A stretch of 64,000 nt of DNA. It comes from Bacteroidota bacterium. Lineage in GTDB: Bacteria; Bacteroidota; Bacteroidia; B-17B0; Aurantibacillaceae. A model generated the notes under the pieces. That model did not search any database, was not told the DNA's origin, and saw only the letters and a list, made by a program, of their open reading frames with translations. The DNA lies in NCBI GenBank assembly GCA_021156365.1, contig JAJNDK010000002.1, positions 1-64,000 of the forward strand, written 5' to 3'. The number at the start of each line of letters is the position of its first letter. Within the stretch, counting starts at the first letter, position 1. Shown in pieces: positions 43,004 to 51,857 of this stretch. The position numbers were made by a program, and so were the translations under genes.

Positions 43004-43193
43004 AATAGAATTTTTTAACAGTGTATGTTAAAACTATGCCATTTGAAGCCCTCGTATGATAACACAGATGGGGCATCTCTCTTTCAGAGAAGTGTGGAAA
43101 TATTTTCTCCTTTTGTCCTATGTGATATAAAACACCCGGGCCGAAACCCACGGAATACGCAGATCCTGGCCGGGGAATAAAAATTGTTTCTTT

Positions 43194-43946
43194 ATGGACA
43201 ACTCACTGTTTCATATGAATGCCTTTCTGCGTAAAAAAATTCTCTTCCTTATAGCTATGGCTTGTTGCCTGGGTCACCTCTGTTCGCAAACCAAAGCCCA
43301 GCGAAAAGCCTTCATCAAGGACTCCACCTACATCGTACGTGTGAAATTGGTAAGACCGCAGTTCAGGGTAGATAACCGGAATATTTTCATAAAAAACCAG
43401 GTACTCACTATCAACGGCCTTGATGCAGGTGTACTGCTGAAAGATAAACTGCGGCTTACACTTGGTTACTACTGGCTGAACAAAAAATTAAGTGAATACA
43501 ATAAAACGATCGGTGATATCCGATACGAACGGGAAATAAATCTAAAATACGTGAGTCTGAACTCGGAATTCATCTATAAGAACACGCGTTTCTTTTCGCT
43601 GGGTATGCCACTGGAAATAGGGCTGGGCGGAAATACACTGCGGTATGTTGATTCAACCGGAATGCAGGGACCAGGTGGAAAATCGGGATTTTTGGTAATT
43701 ACGGATTTCGGGCTTTCTGTAACATTTAAGCCTATTCGCTGGATCGGCCTGAAAGGTGTGGTGGGCTACCGAAAAACAGTTTTCAACCAGGTAAAGGATT
43801 TTGATTTTGATGGTTTGTTCACTTCTATCGGCCTCAATCTCGATATCCGCGAAGTGGTGAAAGACGTACAAATGTTCCGCCTGAAAAAGAAATACAGGAA
43901 AAATTCGAATTCCGTGGAAACGGCCGTGGATCTGATCACGGACTAA
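43194..43946 (+). CDS. Putative outer-membrane beta-barrel protein
   Basis: A 250-residue protein with an N-terminal hydrophobic signal (residues 15-30, ACCLGHLCSQT); a start at 43215 (MNAFLRKK) would put the charged residues right at the signal. The mature region alternates polar and apolar residues with glycines (LRLTLGYYWLNKKLSEY; FFSLGMPLEIGLGGNTLRY; GFLVITDFGLSVTFKPIRWIGLKGVVGY), as expected for eight or so strands of a small barrel. The basic C-terminus (FRLKKKYRKNSN) is atypical for a barrel end. No family is recognised. It stands alone on the plus strand between dps and ndh. Confidence 0.7.
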   Translation: MDNSLFHMNAFLRKKILFLIAMACCLGHLCSQTKAQRKAFIKDSTYIVRVKLVRPQFRVDNRNIFIKNQVLTINGLDAGVLLKDKLRLTLGYYWLNKKLSEYNKTIGDIRYEREINLKYVSLNSEFIYKNTRFFSLGMPLEIGLGGNTLRYVDSTGMQGPGGKSGFLVITDFGLSVTFKPIRWIGLKGVVGYRKTVFNQVKDFDFDGLFTSIGLNLDIREVVKDVQMFRLKKKYRKNSNSVETAVDLITD

Positions 43947-44072
43947 CTCCGGTAAAAAACAATACGAAATGAATTGATCGGAGATTGGACATCGGCGTTA
44001 ATTATAGCAATCGCTCCATATCTGCGTCATCTGCGAACTTTCCTCAGCGAAGCTAAATCCGAGGCTGGCCAG

Positions 44073-45323
44073 CTAAGGCTTTTTGCTACTTCTGAAGATC
44101 AACCGCAGGGAAGAATCTTTTGCAATAAAATTCCAGGCCCAATTTATAAAGGTCAGGATCTTGTTCCGTACACTCAGGATCAGCATCAGGTGAAGGAACA
44201 TCCATACAAACCAGGCAAAAAAACCATGGAATTTAAAATTCTTCAGCTCCACCACCGCTTTGTATTTACCGATCGTTGCCATCGAGCCCAGATCTTTGTA
44301 TTCATATTCTTCCAGTGCCTTGTCTTTATGCATCGCCAGCAGATTCTGTGCTAAAGTTTTTCCCTGGTTGATAGCCACGTTGGCCAGCTGCGGATGTCCG
44401 TTGGGATACGCGGGAGTTACCATATAAGCAATATCGCCGATGGCAAAAATGCCCGGATGGTTTTTCACCTCGCTGTGCCTGTTTACAATGAAGCGGTTCC
44501 GCATGATGCAGTCGGCAGGCAAACCCGGGATCATATTACCGATGACGCCTGCAGCCCAGATCACGTTTTTACTTTTGATCTTTTCACCGGTATTGATCGT
44601 GATCGTTGTGCCATCATAATCCGTCACAAAAACTTCCGTCCGGATATCCACCCCCATTTGCTGCAGGTATGCACAGGACGCTGTCCGGGATTCCTCGCTC
44701 ATGCTGTTCAGTGTATTTTTGCTTCCCTCCAGCAGGGTTACTTTCAGTCCGGAGAAATCAATAGAAGGATAATCTTTCGGGAGGATGTATTTTTTCATTT
44801 CGGCAAAAGCGCCAGCCAGCTCTACGCCGGTCGGACCTGCTCCTACAATAACAATGTTCAGTAATGCCTCCCTTTCCGCTGCATCTGCATACAGAAAGCG
44901 CTCGAAGCTCAACAGGATCTCATTCCGGATACTGATCGATTCTTCCGTTGATTTCATTGAATAGGCATGGCGGGCGATCTGTTCATTTCCGAAAAAATTA
45001 GTTTTGCAGCCGGATGCCAGCACGAGGTAATCGTACTCAAAATCGCCGGCAGAGGTTTTCAGACGTTTTACATCCGGAAGTATGGCATCTACTTCAGCCA
45101 TACGGATCTGTATATTTTTGGATCGTTGAAAGATCTTCCGGAAAGGAAAAGAGATATTTGCAGGCTCCAGACGAGCTGTTGCTACCTGGTAAAAAAGCGG
45201 CTGGAACTGGTGGTGGTTGATCTTATCGATCAGCAGTACATCAAATGGTTTATTGTTCAGCTTCCTTGCCAGGTGTAACCCCGCAAAACCACCACCTACT
45301 ATTATTATTTTCTTTTTATTCAT
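44073..45323 (-). CDS. ndh: Type II NADH dehydrogenase (NDH-2)
   Basis: A 416-residue flavoprotein with two Rossmann motifs: FAD-binding IIIVGGGFAGLHLAR at residues 6-20 and NAD(P)-binding IVIVGAGPTGVELAGAFAE near 160. The third FAD contact, GIFAIGDIAY, lies near 295. The quinone-site helix AxxQG appears as VAINQGKTLAQN. The C-terminus carries an amphipathic/hydrophobic segment (FFAWFVWMFLHLMLIL) that anchors NDH-2 to the membrane. The enzyme oxidises NADH and reduces quinone without pumping protons. It lies 63 bp downstream of rpoN on the same strand. Assignment is secure at family level. Confidence 0.9.
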   Translation of the reverse strand: MNKKKIIIVGGGFAGLHLARKLNNKPFDVLLIDKINHHQFQPLFYQVATARLEPANISFPFRKIFQRSKNIQIRMAEVDAILPDVKRLKTSAGDFEYDYLVLASGCKTNFFGNEQIARHAYSMKSTEESISIRNEILLSFERFLYADAAEREALLNIVIVGAGPTGVELAGAFAEMKKYILPKDYPSIDFSGLKVTLLEGSKNTLNSMSEESRTASCAYLQQMGVDIRTEVFVTDYDGTTITINTGEKIKSKNVIWAAGVIGNMIPGLPADCIMRNRFIVNRHSEVKNHPGIFAIGDIAYMVTPAYPNGHPQLANVAINQGKTLAQNLLAMHKDKALEEYEYKDLGSMATIGKYKAVVELKNFKFHGFFAWFVWMFLHLMLILSVRNKILTFINWAWNFIAKDSSLRLIFRSSKKP

Positions 45324-45386
45324 AATCCCTTTTCAGAACCATAAAATTACGTAAGAAACCGGATCACGAAAAAATATTATTTACGT

Positions 45387-46865
45387 TCAGGCAGCCATCG
45401 CTTTTCGGTAATTCTTGCTTGGTATTTTCAGCTCTTCGCGGTATTTGGCTACGGTCCTTCTCGCGATCGAATAGGTTCTTTCCATCAGGATATGGGCGAT
45501 CTGCTCATCACTCAATGGATTGTTCTTGTCTTCCGCATTCACACATTCCAACAATACTTTTTTCACCTCTTTCGTGCTCACGATCTCCCCGTTTGTGGTT
45601 TTCAAACCTTCGGTAAACAGGTTCTTCATCAGGATAACACCATAACTGGTCTGGATATATTTACTGATAACGATCCGGGAAACAGTGGAAATATCCGAAT
45701 CGATCTCTTCTGCAATAGTTTTTAATATAAGTGGTTTCAGATCGGCCTCGTCTCCGGTAAGGAAGAATTTATTCTGGTGTTTTACAATAGCCCTTGCCAC
45801 GGTGATCATTACTTTTTCCCTTTGCTGCAATGCTTCGATGAACCATTTGGCGCTTTCCACTTTGCTTTTAATAAAGCTGGATGCTTCCCGTGATGCTTTA
45901 TCCTTTGATTTTGAATAGCTGTTCAACATCTCCGTATAATCTTCGCTTACTTTTAATGGTGCGTGTTTTGGAGAATTGAGAAAAAGCTCCACTTTATCTC
46001 CGTCTACTGCTACCGTAAAATCCGGTTCGATCGTAATGGCCTTCCCTCCCGTTTCGGCTGTACTGCCTGCAGGAGCAGGGTTCAGTTTCCGGATCTCCGA
46101 CAACGCGTCCTGGAATTCTTCGCAATCTATCTTCATTGCTTTTTTGATCGCTTCAAAATTTTTGGCCGATAATTCCTCCATATGCTCCTCCAGGATCTTT
46201 ATAGCATTATAAGTGTCTTTTGTTTTTTCACGTTTATGTTTGAGCTGCAGCAAGAGGCATTCCCTCAGGTCTCTTGCCCCGATACCGATAGGATCCAGTG
46301 TTTTGATACTGTTCATTACCTTCTCCAGCTCATCTTCCGTCACAAACTGGTGAACAAAAGAATACTCGTCTGCGATATCCGTGAGCTCCCTGCGCAGGTA
46401 ACCATCAGAATCAAGGGTATTGATCAGGTAGGTACCGATCTCTTTTTCCTTATCGCTTATCGGCAATAAATGAAGCTGCGTTATAAGTGGCACGGTGAAA
46501 TGATGGTTCTCTAGGAATACCTGTTCTCTCTTCTCATCTTCCTTCACATGATTATTTGCTTCGTATTTGTAATCGTCCAATGAATCCCGGTCCATGTAAT
46601 CCTGGTAATCATAATCCTCACCTAACTTACCTTCCGAAACGAAATCTTCATCTGCTTCTTTATCCGGTTCGCTCAGATCCGTCTCTTCTTCTCCGTTTTC
46701 CTTCTCCATTTCCGTATCGAATTCGAGAGCAGGATTGATTGCCATCTCCTGGGCAATACACTGTTCAAGTGCAATGGTTGGTAATCCCAGGATATTGATC
46801 AGCTGGATCTGCTGGTGTGTTAGTTTTTGAGTCAGCTTCTGCGTTTGTGATTGGATGATAGCCAT
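45387..46865 (-). CDS. rpoN: RNA polymerase sigma-54 factor RpoN
   Basis: A 492-residue protein with the three RpoN regions: region I (QTQKLTQKLTHQQIQLINILGLP, Gln/Leu-rich activator-interacting), an acidic region II of about 70 residues (EKENGEEETDLSEPDKEADEDF split), the core-binding domain, and the DNA-binding domain ending with the RpoN box ARRTVAKYREELKIPS, which reads the -24 element. RpoN directs polymerase to TGGCAC-N5-TTGCW promoters and needs an AAA+ enhancer-binding protein to open them; no such activator is encoded in this window. Sigma-54-like sites occur upstream of several neighbouring genes. Confidence 0.95.
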   Translation of the reverse strand: MAIIQSQTQKLTQKLTHQQIQLINILGLPTIALEQCIAQEMAINPALEFDTEMEKENGEEETDLSEPDKEADEDFVSEGKLGEDYDYQDYMDRDSLDDYKYEANNHVKEDEKREQVFLENHHFTVPLITQLHLLPISDKEKEIGTYLINTLDSDGYLRRELTDIADEYSFVHQFVTEDELEKVMNSIKTLDPIGIGARDLRECLLLQLKHKREKTKDTYNAIKILEEHMEELSAKNFEAIKKAMKIDCEEFQDALSEIRKLNPAPAGSTAETGGKAITIEPDFTVAVDGDKVELFLNSPKHAPLKVSEDYTEMLNSYSKSKDKASREASSFIKSKVESAKWFIEALQQREKVMITVARAIVKHQNKFFLTGDEADLKPLILKTIAEEIDSDISTVSRIVISKYIQTSYGVILMKNLFTEGLKTTNGEIVSTKEVKKVLLECVNAEDKNNPLSDEQIAHILMERTYSIARRTVAKYREELKIPSKNYRKAMAA

Positions 46866-46924
46866 AATTCTTTTTTTTAATTAATTTTTATAGGTAAAGA
46901 AGTGCGATCATTGCACTTACTGCA

Positions 46925-47095
46925 TCAATCTTTATTAACGATGTTTTTTCCGAAAACAAGTGAAAGGATAAAGAGTACCAGAAAAACGAAGAATAGAATT
47001 TTCGCAATTCCGGCGGCGCCGGCTGCAATCCCTGTAAATCCGAACAATGCGGCTACAAGAGCAATTACAAGAAATATGAGTGTCCAACGTAACAT
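46925..47095 (-). CDS. DUF1328 tiny membrane protein
   Basis: A 56-residue protein that reads [19 protein letters not shown], then [17 protein letters not shown] and [21 protein letters not shown]. This is the DUF1328 (YtjA-like) pattern: two transmembrane helices with [17 protein letters not shown] between them. Function unknown; such proteins are often induced under stress. The ATG at 47095 follows AAACATTGTTTT. The upstream region on the minus strand has CGGCAC..TTTCA (47142-47127), a partial sigma-54-like match. It lies between the Nudix gene and rpoN on the same strand. Confidence 0.85.
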   Translation of the reverse strand: MLRWTLIFLVIALVAALFGFTGIAAGAAGIAKILFFVFLVLFILSLVFGKNIVNKD

Positions 47096-47210
47096 AAAAC
47101 AATGTTTAATTATTTTTCCGGTATTTTGAAATAATAGTGCCGCGTTTTTGTTACGGTTACAATTGAATAGAATTCAATGAATTAGAGATCCTGCATCCAG
47201 AACCATAGTT

Positions 47211-47258
47211 GGGGAATGGGAGAAATATATTCCCCATTTCAGTTGAAATATGGGGAAT
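47211..47258 (-). terminator. Alternative hairpins after the Nudix gene
   Basis: GGGGAAT (47211-47217), ATTCCCC (47229-47235) and GGGGAAT (47252-47258) are mutually exclusive partners. The middle copy can pair with either flank; the right-hand hairpin extends through CATTTC/GAAAT. On the minus strand it follows the Nudix stop codon. Confidence 0.45.
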
Positions 47259-47268
47259 ACTTACTTCC

Positions 47269-47694
47269 TTATGCAGATATTTTGAAATTCTCCAATGATA
47301 TCATAAGGCCTTTCCGGTATGCATCCACCAGGTCGCGAAGTCCACGCCTGGAAGGTAATGTACGTAGCTCCTCATAAGTGAACCACGCGGCTTCGAGGGA
47401 ATGTTTATCCGGAAAATCTTTCAGCTTTCCCTCGCCGTTTATCTCTGCCGCGTAAAAAACAGAAATACGTTTACGAAAGATCCGCTCCCTATAGTTCAGG
47501 TAAAATATTCCTTTCAGAATGACGCTGCACCCCGCCTCTTCCCTCACTTCCCGGTGCGCGGCCAGCTCCGGGATCTCATGGCTCGCTGCTTTTCCGCCCG
47601 GCAGAAACCATTTTCCTCGCCATTTCCGGGTTGCTTCCCTGATCAGCAGGTACTTACCCTCCTTTTCGATCAATACAAAACTTTTCCATTCCAT
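47269..47694 (-). CDS. Nudix hydrolase
   Basis: A 141-residue enzyme with a complete Nudix box, G-KAASH-E-IPELAAH-REVREEAGCSV (residues about 33-57), where the REVREE glutamates bind magnesium. The N-terminus reads KSFVLIEKEGKYLLIREAT, a typical beta strand pair of the fold. Nudix enzymes cleave nucleoside diphosphates linked to another group, such as oxidised nucleotides, NADH or sugars; the substrate cannot be told. It is divergent from the Rieske-FAD oxidoreductase gene at 47776, with 81 bp between the start codons. Full length. Confidence 0.9.
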   Translation of the reverse strand: MEWKSFVLIEKEGKYLLIREATRKWRGKWFLPGGKAASHEIPELAAHREVREEAGCSVILKGIFYLNYRERIFRKRISVFYAAEINGEGKLKDFPDKHSLEAAWFTYEELRTLPSRRGLRDLVDAYRKGLMISLENFKISA

Positions 47695-47738
47695 ATATTC
47701 TCAACCCGAATAATTGTGCCGGCGGGTATGGATCGTGC

Positions 47739-47754
47739 GGGAATTGTTTTTGCA
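47739..47754 (+). promoter_or_regulatory. Candidate sigma-54 promoter for the Rieske-FAD gene
   Basis: GGGAATTGTTTTTGCA has GG (47740-47741) and a perfect TTGCA -12 with GC at 47752-47753, ten bases apart. The -24 side is poorer (GGGAAT for TGGCAC). Transcription would begin near 47765, just ahead of the ATG at 47776. Confidence 0.35.
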
Positions 47755-47775
47755 TAGAAAGCTAAAAAAATCAGT

Positions 47776-49392
47776 ATGGAACCGACAACACATACACACC
47801 CGGGAACGGAAAAAATAACCGCCGGAAGCCATAGTACGCTATGGATCGATTCCGTAGAACCTCTCGCCTTTAGTAAGCCGGAGGGAGATATGGAAACCGA
47901 TGTGGTTATTGTAGGAGGAGGCCTCGCAGGCATCACTATAGCCTATTGCCTCAGCCGGTCGGGCAAAAAAGTAATAGTAGTAGAGGATGGATTTGTCGGA
48001 AGCGGTGAAACAGGCCGTACAACTGCCCACCTGGTAACTGCATTAGACGACCGTTACTATGAGCTGGAGCGGATGTTCGGTGAAGAAAAAACAAGACTTA
48101 TCGCCGAGAGCCACAAAACAGCCATAGATTTTATAGAAGATGTTGTAAAAAGTAACCATATCCGCTGCCATTTTGAGCGTACGGATGGTTACCTTTTCTT
48201 ACACTCCAGTGATGATATCGAATCGCTCGATAAAGAATACGTTGCAGCTAAGACAGCAGGCCTCGATGTGGAACAACTGCTCAGCGTGCCCGGTATAAAA
48301 AATTACAACGGGCCAGGTCTCCGGTTTGCCAACCAGGCAAAATTCCATCCGCTCAGGTACCTGAAAGCATTATGTGAATTGATTCAAAACAACGGTGGCA
48401 TTATCTATACCAACACGCACGCAAAAAACATCGATCATACGGGCATTGTAACCGATTCAGGGTTGAAAATATCTGCCAAGCATGTAGTGGTTGCTACCAA
48501 TACACCGGTGAACAACAAAGTAGTAATGCACCTGAAACAATATGCATACCGCACCTACGTGATCGGTGCAAAGATTAAAAAAGATTCAGTGCCTCATAGT
48601 TTGTGGTGGGATACCGGTGACTTTGATGTAAATGAGAACATCCCCCCTTATCATTATGTCCGCACTCAGAAACTGGATGATACACACGATCTTTTAATTG
48701 TAGGTGGTGAAGATCATCCAACCGGATTGGCCGACATCGAAAAGATACCAGAAGAGGACCGTTACCAGCTACTTGAAAACTGGGCACGTGAGCATTTCGA
48801 CATAGAGGATGTACAGTACAAATGGTCGGGACAGGTAATGGAACCGATGGATGGCCTCGCTTATATTGGTAAAAATCCTTTCGATAAAAACAATGTATAT
48901 ATAGTAACAGGCGATTCGGGCAACGGGATGACACATGCAACCATTGCAGGTCTGCTCATCGATGATCTGATCCATGAACGGGAAAACAAATTCAAAGATC
49001 TGTACCATCCTTCACGCCTGATGCTCAGTGCGGCAGGTTCATTCCTGAAAGAATTCATTGGCGGTTTTGCAAATTATTTTAAAACAAAAGAAAAAGACTC
49101 ACATCCCAATGAACTGAATACACTGAAGCAGAACGAAGGGAAAACCCTCGATCTGAAGGGAAAAAAATACGGTGTGTATTGCGACGAGAACGATCAGCTG
49201 CATTTTGTGGGAGCAGAGTGCACACATATGAAGTGCGCAGTGAAATGGAACAACGATGAGAAAAGCTGGGATTGTCCCTGCCACGGAAGCCGATTCAGCT
49301 ACGAAGGAAAAGTGTTGAACGGCCCGGCTAATGAAGATCTTCCATACCACAACGAAATGAAACCGGATTCCATAACTATTAAAAACAAATAA
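47776..49392 (+). CDS. FAD-dependent oxidoreductase with C-terminal Rieske domain
   Basis: A 538-residue fusion. Residues 30-400 form a DAO-type flavin oxidoreductase with VVIVGGGLAGITIAYCLSRSG (FAD dinucleotide motif near residue 42) and GRTTAHLVTALDDRYYEL. Residues about 440-535 form a Rieske [2Fe-2S] domain with CTHMKC (C-x-H) and CPCHGSRFSYEGKVLNGPA (C-x2-H); all four ligands are present. Electrons probably pass between the flavin and the cluster, but donor and acceptor are unknown. Related genes are common in soil bacteria near stress genes. The DUF3606 gene starts 2 bp after the stop, so they are likely cotranslated. Confidence 0.88.
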   Translation: MEPTTHTHPGTEKITAGSHSTLWIDSVEPLAFSKPEGDMETDVVIVGGGLAGITIAYCLSRSGKKVIVVEDGFVGSGETGRTTAHLVTALDDRYYELERMFGEEKTRLIAESHKTAIDFIEDVVKSNHIRCHFERTDGYLFLHSSDDIESLDKEYVAAKTAGLDVEQLLSVPGIKNYNGPGLRFANQAKFHPLRYLKALCELIQNNGGIIYTNTHAKNIDHTGIVTDSGLKISAKHVVVATNTPVNNKVVMHLKQYAYRTYVIGAKIKKDSVPHSLWWDTGDFDVNENIPPYHYVRTQKLDDTHDLLIVGGEDHPTGLADIEKIPEEDRYQLLENWAREHFDIEDVQYKWSGQVMEPMDGLAYIGKNPFDKNNVYIVTGDSGNGMTHATIAGLLIDDLIHERENKFKDLYHPSRLMLSAAGSFLKEFIGGFANYFKTKEKDSHPNELNTLKQNEGKTLDLKGKKYGVYCDENDQLHFVGAECTHMKCAVKWNNDEKSWDCPCHGSRFSYEGKVLNGPANEDLPYHNEMKPDSITIKNK

Positions 49393-49394
49393 AT

Positions 49395-49664
49395 ATGAAC
49401 CATCCTTCACAACGTTCGGTCATTCATCCGGAGGATACTTCGGATATGACCTATTGGGCAAAAAAATGGGGCGTGAGCGCCAGGCAGATCATCGATGCTA
49501 TCCTGGACACCGGGAGTCTCGATCCCCAACGGATCAAACTGCAGCTGCGCGAAAAGAACCAGCTGAATAATTTGTTTTACCGGGCTTTTAAATTCATCAA
49601 GGAATGGAGAAAGAACCGACAGCAACCGTTCACCGCTTCATCACAATTAAGAAGAATTGCATAA
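49395..49664 (+). CDS. DUF3606 family protein
   Basis: An 89-residue protein with the DUF3606 pattern: INxxD-like VIHPEDTSDMTYWAKKWGVSARQIIDAILDTGS followed by a charged basic C-terminus (FIKEWRKNRQQPFTASS). The AKKWGVSARQIIDAI segment resembles a helix-turn-helix-like wedge. Function unknown; the family often lies in stress or plasmid gene clusters. It is tightly linked (2-bp gap) to the Rieske-FAD oxidoreductase gene and followed by a strong terminator, so the two form one transcript. Confidence 0.8.
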   Translation: MNHPSQRSVIHPEDTSDMTYWAKKWGVSARQIIDAILDTGSLDPQRIKLQLREKNQLNNLFYRAFKFIKEWRKNRQQPFTASSQLRRIA

Positions 49665-49681
49665 AACACACACAAACTTCC

Positions 49682-49724
49682 TTCCGGGAAAGAGCCTGTA
49701 CCAGGATGTCTTTCCCGGAATTTT
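49682..49724 (+). terminator. Strong terminator after DUF3606 gene
   Basis: TTCCGGGAAAGA (49682-49693) pairs perfectly with TCTTTCCCGGAA (49709-49720); the loop contains a further CCTG/CAGG pairing. TTTTCATTTT follows. The rest of the gap to 49985 shows no promoter or ORF that I can support. Confidence 0.9.
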
Positions 49725-49985
49725 CATTTTAAAAAACCGGCAGGATAAACGTTATAAGTCGATCAAAGCTGCAAAAACGGGATCAACTTTTTCTTTAAAT
49801 CATGTATTTCCTTGCCCAAACTGAGGCATCACATAAACGAAAGAAAAGCTGCGATTGGTTTCTTTTTCTTAATAAAAAGCCTTAAAACTACTTACCAACA
49901 AGCGTTTCAGACGTTTTAGCACTTTACGGCAGAGACCGGGCGCAATAGTATGAGGTGATCTTATAAAACTATAAAAATCATAATT

Positions 49986-51476
49986 ATGAAAAAAATACTT
50001 TTACTCTGCACATATTGCTCCCTGTTGTTCACAGCATCTGCACAGACAGATGACAAAAAGTGGAACGTGGGTCTCCACGGAGGAGCGATACAATATTCAG
50101 GAGATATCGGAAGCAGCTTTTACACAACCGACCAGGCTTGGTATGGCTTTGCCGGTTTGTCTGTTTCAAGATACCTGGGTAAACATTTTGATGCTTCCCT
50201 CTTCTTTACAAGAGGTGAGACGGGCTTTATCGATCACAACCGTGCAAGCACACCTGAGCAAAAGAACTATTTCCTGCTGCGCCACAACACAGGTGCCCTG
50301 CAGTTGAAGTTCAATTTCACCGGCCCGCAATATCCGGTGCGCCCTTATATTTTTGCCGGCGCGAGCACAGTTTGGTATGAATCCGTTTATGATATCGACG
50401 TTGAACGCTTCGAGTTTGGTGTTCCGAATGTTGGTGGCGGTCTTACTTTCCAACTGGGACCTGTTGTTGCACTTCAGCTACAGGAATCCTTTATGCGTAT
50501 GAGCACCGATAATCTTGATCATAACGCAAGCGGTGCAGAGTCAAATGATAACGACTGGTTCCTGTATCACAGCGCTGGTATTACTTTTAACTTCGGCAAG
50601 AAAAAAGATGCCGATTTGGATGGCATCTCCGACAGAAAAGATAATTGTCCCAACACACCAACAGCAGTGGCAGTTGATGCATTAGGATGTCCAATTGACC
50701 GCGACGGAGATGGCATTGCCGATTACCAGGATAACTGCCCTGAAGTGGCAGGTATCGGATCTTTGAAAGGATGCCCGGATAAAGATCAGGATGGTCTGGC
50801 AGATGGTGAAGACCGTTGTCCGGACGTAGCAGGACCTGCAGATATGCGTGGTTGTCCTGATACGGACAAAGACGGTGTAGTAGATATTGACGATAAATGC
50901 GCCGGTACCAAAACAGGTTATAAAGTAGATGCAACAGGTTGTACACTTGATAATGATAAAGACGGCCTTGTGAACGAGGAAGATGCTTGTCCGGATGCTG
51001 CAGGTGTTTTAGCTCTTAAAGGTTGCCCTGACAGTGATGGAGACGGAGTAGCTGATAATACAGATCTTTGTCCTCAGACCAAAGGAACTCTTGCTAACAA
51101 AGGTTGTCCTGAGATCCCGAAAGAAGATATCCTGAGAATTACAGTGATCGCGAGCAAAATCTACTTTGAGACCAACAGTGCGAAACTGAAACTGATCTCC
51201 AACTCACAGCTTGATGATCTTGCTGAGATCCTGAAACGTAACCAGGGTGTTAACCTCACCATCGAAGGGCATACTGATAATGTTGGTAACGACGATTACA
51301 ACATGACACTTTCACAAAAAAGAACAGAATCAGTTAGAGAATACCTGATCTCAAAAGGAGTATCCGGTAGCCGTTTAACAGCTGTAGGTTATGGAGAAAC
51401 CAAACCGATCGCAACCAATGCAAATGCAACAGGTAAAGCGAAAAACAGAAGAGTGGAACTGAAAACCTCTTATTAA
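49986..51476 (+). CDS. OmpA family protein with thrombospondin type-3 calcium repeats
   Basis: A 496-residue outer-membrane protein with signal peptide (ends SAQ). An N-terminal beta-barrel spans about 22-205 (WNVGLHGGAIQYSGDIG; GGGLTFQLGPVVALQLQ). Seven or so thrombospondin type-3 repeats follow at 208-375, with Asp-rich DxDxDG loops that bind calcium (DADLDGISDRKDNCPNT; DRDGDGIADYQDNCPE). An OmpA C-terminal peptidoglycan-binding domain spans 378-496 (IYFETNSAKLKLISN; IEGHTDNVGNDDYNMTLSQKR, with NVGND for the usual recognition loop). It links outer membrane to peptidoglycan. Single gene with its own terminator. Confidence 0.92.
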   Translation: MKKILLLCTYCSLLFTASAQTDDKKWNVGLHGGAIQYSGDIGSSFYTTDQAWYGFAGLSVSRYLGKHFDASLFFTRGETGFIDHNRASTPEQKNYFLLRHNTGALQLKFNFTGPQYPVRPYIFAGASTVWYESVYDIDVERFEFGVPNVGGGLTFQLGPVVALQLQESFMRMSTDNLDHNASGAESNDNDWFLYHSAGITFNFGKKKDADLDGISDRKDNCPNTPTAVAVDALGCPIDRDGDGIADYQDNCPEVAGIGSLKGCPDKDQDGLADGEDRCPDVAGPADMRGCPDTDKDGVVDIDDKCAGTKTGYKVDATGCTLDNDKDGLVNEEDACPDAAGVLALKGCPDSDGDGVADNTDLCPQTKGTLANKGCPEIPKEDILRITVIASKIYFETNSAKLKLISNSQLDDLAEILKRNQGVNLTIEGHTDNVGNDDYNMTLSQKRTESVREYLISKGVSGSRLTAVGYGETKPIATNANATGKAKNRRVELKTSY

Positions 51477-51493
51477 ATATAACGATCCGATCT

Positions 51494-51522
51494 ATCACCC
51501 GGCCTTTCATAATCCGGGTGAT
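51494..51522 (+). terminator. Hairpin after the OmpA gene
   Basis: ATCACCCGG (51494-51502) pairs with CCGGGTGAT (51514-51522), 9 bp, loop of 11. T-run is absent. A second hairpin (GAAGC..TCCCT / AGGGA..GCTTC, 51558-51589) sits just before the ribosome-binding region of the next small gene. Confidence 0.6.
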
Positions 51523-51606
51523 GGCTCGAATCAAAAAGAATAAACTAACAAACAACCGAAGCAAATCCCTGAATTCATTAGGGAGCTTCATTAAAAAAAA
51601 GAAATC

Positions 51607-51759
51607 ATGGGAAATTTACTATACGCCATAGCAGTCATTTTAGTTGTGATCTGGGCTATCGGCTTTCTGGGATACAGTGCAGGTGGGTTAATCCACATCC
51701 TTCTCGTTATTGCAGTTATTGCCATCTTATTACGGCTGATCAGGGGAAATACTCCTTAA
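51607..51759 (+). CDS. lmo0937-type tiny membrane protein
   Basis: A 50-residue protein, MGNLLYAIAVILVVIWAIGF then LGYSAGGLIHILLVIAVIA and ILLRLIRGNTP. It is an exact type of the lmo0937/DUF5670 family: two short helices joined by LGYSAGGLIH and a basic end. The product is unknown in function but widespread and often stress-linked. ATG at 51607 follows AAAAAAAAGAAATC, and the gene ends with a strong hairpin. A similar tail forms the C-terminus of the lipoprotein at 52640-53251. Confidence 0.88.
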   Translation: MGNLLYAIAVILVVIWAIGFLGYSAGGLIHILLVIAVIAILLRLIRGNTP

Positions 51760-51782
51760 GCCAGGGAATAAAATATACAAGT

Positions 51783-51820
51783 AACAGCCTTTTCGCCTCA
51801 CAGCGGGAAGGTTGTTTTGT
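51783..51820 (+). terminator. Terminator of the lmo0937-type gene
   Basis: Positions 51783-51796 pair with 51803-51816 (14 pairs, three G-T), loop six, followed by TTGTTTT. It lies 24 bp after the stop codon. Confidence 0.8.
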
Positions 51821-51857
51821 TTTAAACGCATAGGGCACATAGCTTAGTCCCTGTTTG

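Noticed and set aside
43947-44072. Possible RNA gene between the barrel protein and ndh genes
   Set aside because: No stable stem, promoter or known RNA motif could be recognised.
47776-49664. Rieske-FAD/DUF3606 pair as a horizontally acquired island
   Set aside because: Base composition resembles neighbours and no integrase, repeats or insertion sequence flank it.
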